64,000 nt of DNA from Aurantiochytrium sp. KH105 (taxonomy: Eukaryota; Sar; Bigyra; Thraustochytrida; Thraustochytriidae), in the NCBI GenBank assembly GCA_003116975.1, contig BGKB01000260.1:1-64000 (forward strand), read 5' to 3'. Of the stretch, positions 22,101-42,356 are shown piece by piece. The translations under genes and the position numbers were made by a program. The notes under the pieces were generated by a model. It did not search any database, was not told the DNA's origin, and saw nothing but the letters and a program-made list of their open reading frames with translations. The first letter of the stretch is position 1. Each line of letters starts with the position of its first letter.

Positions 22101-24555
22101 GTGGCACATTTTGCACACTCATACGCACAAGCGAGTGAGGTTGTGTGCGCTGCATATAGCCGCGCATACGCGCCTGAATCTTACAAATGCAATACAATGC
22201 TCGTACTTCGCGCGCTTTCGAGACATCGCCAAAGTATGCCAGCTCAACGTCACTCCGCTCAGCACGCTCCGCCTCTCGCGCTGCTCGCGCCAGACTCGGA
22301 AGCACCTGATTTCGAGCCCATCGTTGCATGATAATTGCATTCATGCTAAACTGGCTGCGCCGCAGACGGTACAGATACTGTTGCTCCTCCTCCTTGGCGC
22401 GTGCTCGCTGCTCGAGAACGAGCGTCAACTCCCTCATGACGCGCTTGCGTAGTTCCAAGACGTCGCGAGCAGGCGCAAGCACCATTGTAAGCTCCTCCAA
22501 CGGCGACAATCGGCGTCCCGAGACCGGCACAGGCATCGCCATTTCGAGCTTTGCCCCTCGGGAAACACCTAACATTTGCGATTTCGCTACGGCTTCTTCG
22601 ACAATATGGAGGATCTGTCGCTGCTCCCTCTTGATCGCCAGTGCCAAGACCACGTCACTGTGCGATTGACGCCACTTCCAGCCGCGCACACAAGCTTGAA
22701 TCCGCGTTGCCGCAGACCATTCGGTTCGAAGTCGTGCCATGTGCGCATCAAAATGCCGGCGCCATTGACCTCGCCGTACAACACGCTGCAGCGCAACGAA
22801 CCTTTGCAAAATCTGAAAATGGCGCAGGACACGTCGTCCACGCCACAATCTCTGCAAACTCCGTGCCGCATTCGCCGTCTTGTTCCTATTCCGAATCAAG
22901 AGGTATGATAGCGTATTCGCTTCTTGGGCAAGAAAGTATCGCCACAGCTTTTGAACCTTCGAGGCCGTCTCGTTTTCCACTCGTATCCGCGCTCGCAGCA
23001 AATCGGTTGCCGTTTGGCCGGCCGATTGCAAGCCTCCCAGTTCTTCTTCTGCTGCTGCTCCTAATATACCTTGAAGTGCGTCGTCGGCCACACCAGCGTG
23101 AATAACGTTCAGCCAAGGCGCTCGACTGCAAATGACCTCCAAAGGAACCTCCACGCCCTGAAGCACCAAGCGTCGTAGATCTTGCGTTACGAGATCTGTC
23201 AAAATGTTCTCGGCAGTAAGACCTTTCAAGCCCGCGACGTCCAAACTCAGCAGTCGAGAGTCACGGCACTGCCATGCTGTTCCATACAGCGAACTACAAT
23301 AAGCGACATCAAGGCTGCGAAGCGTTCCACGTACCGAAAGCAATGTTTCGGCAAGGACTTCATTTTCCACCTTGGGGCAGGCCCGCAAGGAAAGGTCAAC
23401 AAGCATGCGAAGTCTTCCGATGCGTCGCAAAGATAATGCGCCCAGTGAATTGCTACGGGAAATGTGAAGCGATGTTAGAGCAACGCCTTCCACTTCAGAA
23501 GGAATCCCCAAATTTTTGCTGTGCTTCATTTGTAGCCGAGCCAATTGACGTGGGCAGTTTTGAAAGAAGACGCGCATAAATTCGGGCGTGAAGGCATTCA
23601 TGCCATCCATGCGCAAGTCCCGTAGCGTACTGATTTGGGACAGAGCCATTGCACATCGATTGGTGAGTTGCAAACAGTGCCCAAGGTCTAGAATTTCGAG
23701 ATGTGGCGCCAATGGAAGCGCGCAGACGCCACGATCTGTAATTTCATCGCAAGAATGCAGGTAGAGCTCACGAAGGCAGCGAGCAGACTCCACAATCCAA
23801 CGTAGCGCCTGGTCTTCCACGAAATTGCAACGCGAAAGGTCCAGCACCTGCAAGTTGTGGTGAATGATGAGAGAGACGTCGTGGTGAGCACTTGGAAGCG
23901 TCAAAAATGCGCTTCCCCGAAGTCGTCTATTATCACAGAACCAGATTCGTCTCAGCTCCGTACATCGCTCCACGAGTGCGCTGAGGCCTTGATCTGTTGT
24001 GTTTATACAACTGGAGAAGTTCGCATTTCGAAGCGCTCGACACCCCTTTGAAACACGTTCCAGCCCCAAGTCAGACACAAGTGGACAGCCACTTACATCG
24101 AGGCTCTCCAGCGCAGGGCAGTTTTCAGCGATTGCCTCGAGAGCAATGTCCGTGAGGAGTGCGCACCCTGGCAGCTCCAGAACGCAAAGTTCCGCTGAGA
24201 GGATACGCGTGACGAGGCCATTATCTGTGAGACTCGCGTTGCTGCAAATGAAGACTCGCCAGTTCATCTTAAAGGCGGCCATACACCTTTCACTTGGCCA
24301 TGACATCTCAACGTCGGGCCACGGGCTCAGGTCCACAGTTCGGCAAATCTCCCCGACTGGTGCGCCCTTGTCCAATGTAAGCGCATAGTTGGGCACTCTT
24401 TCCGCTCCGGGTCCGCTGTATTCTCGATGGAAGCGTCGGCGAAAGGTCAGCTCCCACTCTTCATCGGTAAGCGCCGCTTCCTTCTCAAGAGTTGCAGCGG
24501 CTGCCTCGAGGGTCCAGCTGCTGGCAAGCTCGCCAGCAAAAGCCTCATTTTGCAT
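19129..24555 (-). CDS. Giant LRR / IQ-motif / EF-hand protein (1808 aa)
   Basis: The start is set at the ATG at 24555; the frame extends 45 bp further but only to a GTG. About residues 110-470 are cysteine-containing leucine-rich repeats of the AMN1/FBXL type (repeats such as L-x-x-L-x-L-x-x-C-x-x-L-T-D). IQ motifs follow near 533, 567, 620 and 797 (for example IQARMRGYMQR), which should bind calmodulin or centrin-like light chains. Long coiled-coil segments fill about 640-1300, and an Asp/Glu-rich tract lies near 1325-1400. Three EF-hand-like units lie at about 1590-1690: one with DTDHQGEVTLGQF, one clearly canonical with DVSGDGRMDFREL, and a weaker third. The C-terminus is basic and helical. 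Calcium and calmodulin links with LRRs suggest a cytoskeletal or axonemal regulator; this is inference. It is divergent from the 3462-aa LRR/IQ gene. Confidence 0.9.
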   Translation of the reverse strand: MQNEAFAGELASSWTLEAAAATLEKEAALTDEEWELTFRRRFHREYSGPGAERVPNYALTLDKGAPVGEICRTVDLSPWPDVEMSWPSERCMAAFKMNWRVFICSNASLTDNGLVTRILSAELCVLELPGCALLTDIALEAIAENCPALESLDVSGCPLVSDLGLERVSKGCRALRNANFSSCINTTDQGLSALVERCTELRRIWFCDNRRLRGSAFLTLPSAHHDVSLIIHHNLQVLDLSRCNFVEDQALRWIVESARCLRELYLHSCDEITDRGVCALPLAPHLEILDLGHCLQLTNRCAMALSQISTLRDLRMDGMNAFTPEFMRVFFQNCPRQLARLQMKHSKNLGIPSEVEGVALTSLHISRSNSLGALSLRRIGRLRMLVDLSLRACPKVENEVLAETLLSVRGTLRSLDVAYCSSLYGTAWQCRDSRLLSLDVAGLKGLTAENILTDLVTQDLRRLVLQGVEVPLEVICSRAPWLNVIHAGVADDALQGILGAAAEEELGGLQSAGQTATDLLRARIRVENETASKVQKLWRYFLAQEANTLSYLLIRNRNKTANAARSLQRLWRGRRVLRHFQILQRFVALQRVVRRGQWRRHFDAHMARLRTEWSAATRIQACVRGWKWRQSHSDVVLALAIKREQRQILHIVEEAVAKSQMLGVSRGAKLEMAMPVPVSGRRLSPLEELTMVLAPARDVLELRKRVMRELTLVLEQRARAKEEEQQYLYRLRRSQFSMNAIIMQRWARNQVLPSLARAAREAERAERSDVELAYFGDVSKAREVRALYCICKIQARMRGYMQRTQPHSLVRMSVQNVPRLLEEVGKAYTAQQSALEQISVFNSLLARCEGNQQHFSDIVTGSAKAKHKFWGNLGASVRLRILVCERFASNYAKRLRYHGKTSALVRAQLQQLRTTEHLAGLVGKYLTQRRGELDRGEHGYAALEDAKVRLLFAQTAPEKSLTLERELMDVEGQWLSECSANIERSHSEILSILRAFVVHETTRLTMELTLQRTIMREYRKIADMVRCEWAWRRELLATDLASVQMNDAETRAYLKEQTARLEACVKSSMEENETRTEAFVTMCSQERMQCMTLDKRTVRKLEKDIMQIRREVKYKAWTAIIPANRLKPAELVAVQDQMLAARNRVNNDHAHRAAVDAEDDEGDGDSLANEEDDEHLTDTERMIQDLLDDAVQASRDATDPDLEPRTTGFEGIKELLMTDREREKQRMKAVIMERQRGRLGIAEGIASLKLTVGADEELGMKLLNGKLRQRGLAIWSCVRRDLCECFQLAEPVYLWTRTSTTALHHIRGLRLDCEVDPRLGPRLGLDDNNSDDNGSDDDDEDDDSSEGVSASEDDEQSGAQDGGRENEDNESGEDVWAGRRRRASLALAKASRRVSTRATQAAQRATGHSDMNKLSKALGRLTAASKGAQSRVAQQDAVYNAKIPTFAILVSREGTPGESIVDVRVAIGDADAETLENRGYECLDGEMGVPEKKRERVREPFRLWVARSETYMAPSAVDLGKLYERKAEFQAMFEQNPGNKRVAQILHELEQEIKEVEFNREGEDDEALALHKLEQTISGVCMSKKDTRKLMSCFSAMDTDHQGEVTLGQFMYYIGCEENALSRRIFKFLDVSGDGRMDFRELLHALATMCMFGPRELVNLMFKFADTEGKGEVLLDDLKRVMVLQHQLDPVDHFDLKRIVQHIERIYGNTTRMNFDQVYEVHVKYPMMFQPAFEIKIAMCKTFLGEAYWDRKRELFAEVRAELRKKNDREKTKLKRQRLQELRRQQGIRTTRDRIQSKFYDAFDRLTS

Positions 24556-35453
<10,898 letters not shown>

Positions 35454-35996
35454 ATACAGCCACCTCCGCCTCTCTCCCCTTTTTAGTTCTAATCACGACC
35501 CGTTAGCATTTGTTCCGGCCGGCGGTGGCCAATGTTTGTTGAGAATTACATATTTTCGGGCTTTTGCAACTGCGCGTTCTCGTTGGAATCCCGACGTCGA
35601 GTCCTGCACGCCGCCGGGTAGAGCACACCACCAAGTAGAATACGCCAGCAAGTAAAAACGGAGATTGCGTGTCCCCGCCGTCGACCTTTGCAAACAAGAT
35701 CTCTTCCTTTTTCTTCCTCGCCGCGGCCGCCACCGCAGCAGCTCCTTGTCTTGCCGCAATCTCTCCCGAGCTTGGCCTAAACCCCAGACGTCGCGAGGAG
35801 GCGAGGGTCTCCTCCGGGCCATCGTCGTGGACCGTGCCGCTCGCCTTTTCGCAGAGGACGTCCCGAGGCGTGGCGAGGAGCGACCGCGGAGATGCCGGTC
35901 CAGGGGCAGGCAATGCAATCCCGCCCTTCATTCGCCGCGGCGTCTTCATTGACGACCTTCCCGAGCTCTGCTCGCTGCCGCGCAGTCGAGCAAGGG
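35454..35996. other. Spacer upstream of the basic nuclear-type protein gene
   Basis: It contains the 3' end of the giant LRR gene and the 5' leader of the next plus-strand gene. The frame of the downstream protein remains open back to another ATG at 35892, so part of this stretch could be coding. No other gene is seen. Confidence 0.5.
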
Positions 35997-37385
35997 ATGC
36001 CGCGCTTGAAGGGCACGAAGCGCAAGGCGGAGGCCGCGGGCGCGGGGCGCGGGCGCGGCAAGAAGGCGCGCGCGAGCGGCGACGGCCCCGGCGGCGATGG
36101 CGGCGCCAAGCGCGGGCGCAAGGGCCGCGGGCGCGGGCGCGGGCGCGGGAAGCGCGTGGAGGCCGCCGGCGCCGGCGGCGGGCCGGGCGCGGCGAAGGCG
36201 GAGGCGGCCAGCGGCGGCGCGGCGGCGGACGACGGCGCGTCGGTGAAGACGGGCGGCAGCGGCGGCGGAGAGGCGGCGGCGAACAAGGCGGCCAGCGCGC
36301 AGGCCGCGCACAAGCCGCTCAACTTTGGCAAGAACGTGCGCACGACGACGGGCGTCCGGCGCTTCGAGGACCAGGCCATCGCGCTCGCAGAAATGCCGCA
36401 AGACCATCTCGACGCGCTGGCCAAAGCCGTCTTCGCAGAACCGGATGTCCTCAAGCCCTTGGAAAGCGGCTTGCCCCCGCTGGATAAGTCGGCGCCGAAG
36501 AAAACGACCTTTGAGCCGGATCTGAGCGCGACGCAAGAGATCCTGGCCAAGGAAGGCACGACCTTGTCCCTTGAGAGGGTGCAGTCGGCGTGGCTGTTTT
36601 TGACGTGCGGACGACTCCCCATGCCGCGGTCCGACGCAGATGTGCAGCGTGTGTGGGAAGGCGACGAGGCCAAAGATATGAAGACCCTGACCGCCGGCGA
36701 ACCGGATCAGCTTTGGTTCGGCTCCGAGGATTCATGGCAAGAAAAGGATCCGCGTGAAGTCTTTGACGCCATCCAACTCAAGTTGGCCCTCGAGCGAGCT
36801 GCGAACATTCGGCTCATGCGCTTCGAATTGCAGGACCACCTCGCTGCAACTTCAGAGGTCGAAAAGGAACTCAACAGAATCGCAACAACGCCAGCGCAAA
36901 AAGTCGAGGCACAGAATGCCATCAGCGCAGCGCGCGCATCCGCAGCTGCCGCACAAGATCTGCTCCGGAACCATCAAAGCCAGACGGTGACTGTCAAGAG
37001 CGCGGACGTTGGAGAAGAATCGGCGTCTACTGTTCAGAGGAGCGCCCCAGGCTTTGCCACGTCGGCAAGCGGGAGCGCGGAAGGAGCGTCAACAGAAGCG
37101 AACGTACCGAAATATTCAATCCCCATCAATCCAGGGTTTTCTGCGTGGGTGCGTGACACTCACTCTGACGCGATCAACCGGATGACCGATCGCGCAACAT
37201 TTCTGCAAACCTCGCCACACGTGCTCGAGGAAGAAAGGGAACCCAAGTTGGAGGAACTCAATCTCGAAGTGAATGCGTTCTATGAGCGTCTGCAAGCAGA
37301 ATGGCTTCAGTTCTCCTCACACACGCAGGACGAGTGGAAGAGGCGAGCTCGTGAGAATCAGAGTCAGCCAGGCCCAAATGCTTGA
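35997..37385 (+). CDS. Basic Gly/Arg/Lys-rich N-terminus protein, probably nuclear (462 aa)
   Basis: I choose the ATG at 35997 (M-P-R-L-K-G-T-K-R-K) because the protein becomes strongly patterned from there; an in-frame ATG at 35892 would add 35 residues of nondescript sequence. Residues about 1-65 are Arg, Lys and Gly with repeated GRGRGR-type segments that resemble AT-hook or RGG tails and would act as a nuclear localisation or nucleic-acid-binding region. Residues 65-105 are Gly/Ala-rich linker. The remainder is helical, with no domain I recognise; the last 80 residues are rich in Glu, Trp and Leu (segments FSAWVRDTHS and EWLQFSSHTQDEW). A DNA- or RNA-associated role is inferred from the N-terminus alone. 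Confidence 0.75.
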   Translation: MPRLKGTKRKAEAAGAGRGRGKKARASGDGPGGDGGAKRGRKGRGRGRGRGKRVEAAGAGGGPGAAKAEAASGGAAADDGASVKTGGSGGGEAAANKAASAQAAHKPLNFGKNVRTTTGVRRFEDQAIALAEMPQDHLDALAKAVFAEPDVLKPLESGLPPLDKSAPKKTTFEPDLSATQEILAKEGTTLSLERVQSAWLFLTCGRLPMPRSDADVQRVWEGDEAKDMKTLTAGEPDQLWFGSEDSWQEKDPREVFDAIQLKLALERAANIRLMRFELQDHLAATSEVEKELNRIATTPAQKVEAQNAISAARASAAAAQDLLRNHQSQTVTVKSADVGEESASTVQRSAPGFATSASGSAEGASTEANVPKYSIPINPGFSAWVRDTHSDAINRMTDRATFLQTSPHVLEEEREPKLEELNLEVNAFYERLQAEWLQFSSHTQDEWKRRARENQSQPGPNA

Positions 37386-38054
37386 TTTTTCTATTGCGCA
37401 TTTGTTCAGCAGTGAGACTTGAAAGAGACGTTGTGTAATGATGAAACAAGGGCAATTTGAGAAGAAACGGGAGTAAAAATGAAGAGATTGAAGATGCGCA
37501 AGAGTGCGGTCCTTATGAAAGAGAGATTTCAAAGAGCTGGCACGGGCACAACGACCATTCCCTCTTCTTCTGTTTTTTCTTTATCCCTCCCTCATTCTCT
37601 TTGAGTCAAGCTAACATGTGTAAAGAAGCACCTGCGCCAAGGCCTGACAAGTGAGGGAGTGAATGAGCGAGCGAAAAAAGGATCAAAGGGTTGGGGAAGA
37701 GGTTTGAGAAAAAAAGGGCGAACAAAGGCTAAGGGACTCTGATTGATGAGAACTCGTCAGAGCGCGAGGCCTGGTCCAGTATAGTATAGGAGCGCTTGCC
37801 ATCCATGGAATCAATAAAGAGCTGTCTTGCGTTTGTTTGACACAATGGGAAGGAGGGGCTGTCCGAAAAAGAGGTGAATTTCCCAAAGACACATAACAGG
37901 CTGACTGTCGTGGGCCCTTGCCAGACTGTCTCTCTGTCGGCACTCCTCGAAGAAGAAAGAACTATGGAATTGCCACTCGACTTTGCCGTCCTACACGTGC
38001 GAGCTCGAGAGGAATTGAAGAGCATCCATGGGCAATCAGTGCATCAAATTCAAA
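37386..38054. other. Convergent 3' spacer
   Basis: It lies between the stops of the basic nuclear-type protein (+) and eIF3k (-). Composition is more AT-rich than the flanking genes. Nothing beyond 3' untranslated DNA is supported. Confidence 0.6.
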
Positions 38055-38717
38055 TCAGAACAACGAGTGAGCCAGAGCCTGGGTGAGCTGCGGAAACTGC
38101 ACCTCGGCAGGGCCAGTAGACTGACTTGAGGGCTTGGGCTGGTTGCCAGGGCTCGCGGGCATCACAAAGCGGTCCTCCTTGGCCTCGATGCCAAAGTCCT
38201 TGGCGATGTTGCCGACGGGGTAGTTGAGGTACTCGGCGAGCGCCTTCTTGGGGATTTCCTGGTGCGTGAGCGCAACAGTCTGGAAAATAGTTTTGCGCAG
38301 CGCGTCCTCGAGTCCGGGAACAACGGCCAGGACCTCGGGGCGCTTCTCTAGCAACTGCCAGAAAGCGGTGAACTGGCATCCCTCAAGCTTTTCGGCCAGC
38401 TTGGTGAGCTGCGAGACGCTATCCATGAGGTGGTACTGGCTAGGCACCAGATACAGGCAGAGCTTGAAGTCGGCAGCGGGGAGCTGCATGAGCGCGAGCG
38501 CGAGGATCTTAAGGAGCACGTCCAGATCGACGACGCCCTCGTCCTGGTCCGGGTGGAACTGGTACAGCTTGAGGATGGCCGTGTTGATCTCCAGGTCGTA
38601 CCACCCCTGGTCCACCTGCGCCTGCACGCACTGCGTCAGCTCCGGCAGGATCTCCTTGTTGTACCTGTCGGTCTCCAGCAGGCCCTTGGCGGCCTTCTGC
38701 ATCTCGTTGTCGCCCAT
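38055..38717 (-). CDS. EIF3K: Eukaryotic translation initiation factor 3 subunit K
   Basis: The 220-aa product matches eIF3k, which is about 218 residues in animals. Diagnostic stretches are the N-terminal G-L-L-x-x-D-R-Y-N, then YDLEINTAILKLYQF (animal: YDLEANLAVLKLYQF), a C-x-F-x-A-F-W-Q-x-L segment, and a C-terminal winged-helix-like part. The ATG at 38717 gives this length; the open frame upstream is Arg/Pro-rich leader. eIF3k is a small, non-core PCI-type subunit of the eIF3 complex, which binds the 40S ribosome during initiation in the cytosol. The upstream spacer carries GGGCT and GACA short repeats. Confidence 0.96.
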   Translation of the reverse strand: MGDNEMQKAAKGLLETDRYNKEILPELTQCVQAQVDQGWYDLEINTAILKLYQFHPDQDEGVVDLDVLLKILALALMQLPAADFKLCLYLVPSQYHLMDSVSQLTKLAEKLEGCQFTAFWQLLEKRPEVLAVVPGLEDALRKTIFQTVALTHQEIPKKALAEYLNYPVGNIAKDFGIEAKEDRFVMPASPGNQPKPSSQSTGPAEVQFPQLTQALAHSLF

Positions 38718-39315
38718 GGTCTCCTTCGTCGCCTCGATCAGCCGATCTCTCTCGGCCTCCTGCGCGGCGTGCGGCGTGCGGCGGCGCGGGCGCGGAGGGC
38801 GGGCGGACACGCGGGCGGGCGGGCGCGCAGGCGGGCGGAGACGCGGGCGGACGCGCGAAGGGCGGGGCGAGCGGCGGAGAGCGGCGGCCGAGGTGGTTAT
38901 GCGGGCGCCGCTGCGCGAGAGCCACGAACGCGATTTCCAGGCCAATAGGGCGGCCCCGGCGCGCACTCGCGGGCCAGCGAGCCTTCGCACGATGGACTGT
39001 TTACTACTACTTCTGACAGCGACTGACAGACAGACAGACAGGACCGTCACGACCCAGCGGGATGGAGAAGGGGTCGAGGGGGAGAGAGAAAGAGAAGCCG
39101 AGTGAAGTGAGCGAGCGAGAGCGATGAGGTTCCCCGGTCTTCTCTTTTTATGGGGAAGAGAAGGAAGGAAAGGCTGGGCTGGGCTGGGCTGTCAAGAGCA
39201 AGGCTGGCTGTACACGAGAAGATAATGGGATCAAAGAAAGGGAAAGAACCAAGTATTGGTGTACTTGTAGTATCTGACGAAATTGAAGATTCTCAGATTG
39301 CGAAAGAGGAACATC
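38718..39315. other. 5' spacer of eIF3k
   Basis: The part next to the start is extremely GC-rich (38760-38900, GCGG-type low complexity). GACA units lie near 39025-39042 and GGGCT pentamers at 39172-39191. It separates eIF3k from the 3' end of the EML-type gene on the same strand. No gene is seen. Confidence 0.6.
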
Positions 39316-42152
39316 TCACTTCCAGGACGTGACCGGTTTCCATGCGCGGGTTGGCTGGACAAAGGTAGTCCGCTCGATTTCGCGGGCGTGCCGAGCTTCG
39401 TCTTGGGCTAAAACCCACTGAAAGACGGCCTTATCGCAGCCACCTACAGAAATGACACGCGACCCATCAGCGAGCCAGCGGGTGTTCATGACGTGCGAAC
39501 TATGCCCCGTCAATGCATGATGCGGTGCATTACCGACAAGACAAGGGTAATTGTAAAGGTTGACATTGCCGAAATCATCGCCCGTCACAATGAGCCGATG
39601 GTCCGGCGAGCGAGCGACGGCATTGACGTCGGTACCATCAGAACCGTGCGGCCAAATGCCCATGACATCAAAGCCGAGTACGCATGAGAATGAAGCCCAC
39701 TCCATATCGCGAATGTGCGAGGCGTGCGGAATAATTCGACCATTAACGGCATCCCACACCAAGGTCTCGTACGATCCACTATTGCTCTGCAAGAAGCGAG
39801 AATCAGCAGACCAATCAATGTGCGTCACATAGCTACTATGGCCCTTGCAGCGCGCTAAATGCTTGAACCCCTCTTGGACAAGATATACGTCGATAAAGTT
39901 GTCATGCGAAGCGACGGCCAATAGCCTTCCATCCGGGCTAAAGCGAATGTCATCAATGGTCTCTGTGCAGTGCTTGGCCTTGTGCAAAATCTCATAGGTA
40001 CGTGCATCGAGTACAGCAAACGAGCCATCCTTGAAGCCGACTGCAATGCGGTCCGCTGCACTGCCACGGCCATTGGGGTCCGCACAAATGTCAACAGACC
40101 GGGCTTGCGCGGGCAAGTCGATGGACTGAACGAGCTGACGCGACGTCGCATCCCATACAATGAGACGGCGGTCCTCGCCAACAGTGCAGAATGCGCCGGG
40201 CAGTTGCGGGTGAGCTCCGAGGCCGTAAAGGTCCTGAGCATGACCTCCCACAAGAGTCTTCCAGGGTCCCAGGCTGTGAGAGGACCTGGTCTCAGGCGCT
40301 CCGGATGACCCGGAGGAGCTGGAAGAAAACATTCGGAGCGAGCCATCTTGAGCTGCGACGACAAGAACCGGGGATGCTTTTCCTCGCGACAAGAGTGCGA
40401 GCTGACGCGCGGCGCCGCTGCCCGTGGGCATTTGGACTTGCTCTTGGTTGACAAGGGCACCTGCCCCTTGAGAGGCGCTTTCGGTCGACCAGTAGGTGAG
40501 ACGCGCATCCTTGGCTCCGGCCGAAATCAGCTGATGATTGGCAGCAACAAGGACTGCAAGAACCGGTCCATCGTGGGCGGGATACGCCCGCTTGCACTTT
40601 GCCGAGGTTGCGTCCCAAAGATACAGGACGCCGTTGGAGCCGCCGGTGACGAGGGTCTTTCCACCGGCCAAGAATGCAGCACAACGTGTCTCGCGTGGCT
40701 GAGGCGTGACCTTGCCGTATGTGCCATTTTTCCCTCCAGAAAGCTTGCCCGTCTCGAGATTGAGACTCCAGAATTTGGTGTGCTTGAAACCACAGGTGAC
40801 GAAACGCTCCTCGGACCCTGATCGGGTTTCGTCATCGACAACAATGGCAGTGATTTGAGGGGGTGTGCCGTTTTGGGCCGGAGCCTGCGCCAGTCTCCTT
40901 CCCGTGGTCCACTCCCAGATGCCCAGCATGTGATGATTGTCTCCCCCGATGGCAATGAGCACGTCCGGTCGGCGCTGAGAAAAGGCAAGAGCCGTGATAC
41001 GGCGCTCGTAAAAGCCAGCTGGAGTGCTACCAACAATTTGCATGGTGGCTAGATCCCAAACGTGAACTTGAGGGTTCTTGCCCATGCAACCTGTGGCGGC
41101 GTACTTTTGCGAGGGGTCCACGGCAATACACGTGACGTCATCCGTGTGACCTCGAAAGAAACGCTGCTCGTGCTTGCGGGGATCGTATACGATGCCAAGG
41201 CCGGCCGCGGCATAAACGAGCTCTCCGTCTGCCTTGGCGATGAGGCCGGCCCGAGGGTTGCAGCCATAGACAAACTCAAGATCGAGCGTCTGTTCGGGAA
41301 GCAGTCCCGATCGCTTGGTCTCATTGGCATTCCAATTCGACGGAGTGTAGGCGCTGACCCACGAATTGCTGACGCGGTACCGAATCGTCTCGGGTGAGTT
41401 CTCAGCGTCAAGCTTTTCGTCTTCGGCAGCACGAAAGGGACCTCGACGTTGCGAAGCAGTTTTCCTCTTTTCGGGAGCACTCTTTGCAACGGACTCAGCG
41501 TGGCGTTGACGCAAAGATGTTGGCAAGGAGTTGGCCTGCGCTGACTTTCGCGCGGCGCGTCGACGTTTGGCCTGTTCGATAATGTCTTCTGCAAGAACGG
41601 ACGACTCTTGACGCTCGATACGCAAGTCATCCTGTTTTGCGCGAATTGCTTCGCGTTCTGCAGGGGATTTAAAGAGAGCCTGGACGAACTCTTGCAGGGA
41701 CAAATTACCACTGCCATCGACATCCCATCGTTCGAAGAGTCCTTTGAGAAGCGTCTCGGGCGTGCCGAGCGTGAATGGTTCGAGCGCGCGACGAAACTCT
41801 ACGAAGCTGATGCAGCCATCATGATTTACGTCAATCTGCTTGAAGTGTTTGAGCAGCGTGCGCTCCGGGTTGCTGCTTGACTTGGTTCGCTTCTCGAGGT
41901 TTTCCTTTGCACAGATTAAAAGAGTTGTTGTTAGCGCGCGGCGTGTGATGTCCATTGCGTTGCGATCGTCTTTCTTACCTTGAGCACGGCTTCGACAGCA
42001 TCGACGCTGTTGATCATCTTGCGACGCGCACGAAAAAGCACGGTGCGCACAGCACGCACGGTTGCAGGTACGGGAGTTCTGCTGTCTGCTGCTGCTGTCT
42101 GCTGCTGCTGTCTGCTGCTGCTTCTTTTTCGCGCACTTGGGCTAGCTTTCAT
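39316..42152 (-). CDS. EF-hand / EML-type WD40 microtubule-associated protein, two exons (920 aa)
   Basis: I read two exons: 42152-41979 (58 codons) and 41904-39316 (862 codons plus stop). The joint is in phase and gives a continuous helix leading into the first EF-hand. Two canonical EF-hand loops lie at residues 83-94 (DVNHDGCISFVE) and 119-130 (DVDGSGNLSLQE). From about 265 the sequence matches the EML/EMAP family: a HELP-like L-x-L-E-F-V-Y-G, GELVYAAAGLGIVYD, then F-x-G-H-T-D-D-V-T-C-I-A-V and WD40 repeats to the C-terminus, as expected for the tandem-propeller TAPE domain. EML proteins bind tubulin and microtubules; the N-terminal EF-hands should add calcium control. EF-hand-bearing EML relatives are frequent in ciliated protists. 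An ATG at 41955 inside the intron also gives an open frame but is less likely. Confidence 0.92.
41905..41978 (-). other. Spliceosomal intron (74 nt) in the EML-type gene
   Basis: On the minus strand it begins GTAAGA after an AAG exon end and closes with a pyrimidine stretch and CAAAG before GAA. A CTAAC branch-point-like element lies about 30 nt before the acceptor. The intron is phase 0. It happens to be free of stops in the frame of exon 2, so a naive reading continues into it. Confidence 0.85.
42078..42122. repeat. CTG trinucleotide repeat in exon 1 of the EML-type gene
   Basis: Interrupted CTG/TCTG units. On the coding strand they encode the Ser/Gln/Ala-rich stretch with four consecutive Gln near residues 12-22 of the EML-type protein. 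Confidence 0.85.
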
Positions 42153-42356
42153 GTCATGTTGCCGTTACGCTTTTTTATTTATTTTTTTGAAATGAGCAAT
42201 TGGGCTCAAATGCTTCACTTCATCTCAAAGTGGAAAAGGCTTGTTAAGTTTCTCTCTTTCTCTTTATATTCTCCGCACGAGGTCACCCTTGTCTTTCGTT
42301 CCGTCAATCAAGTAGTCGGAGGTGGGTTAGGAAATCAAATCAAATGATGTAAATCT

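Noticed and set aside
41905-41955. ATG at 41955 as the start of the EML-type protein
   Set aside because: It lies inside a well-formed GT-AG intron; the spliced upstream exon joins in phase.
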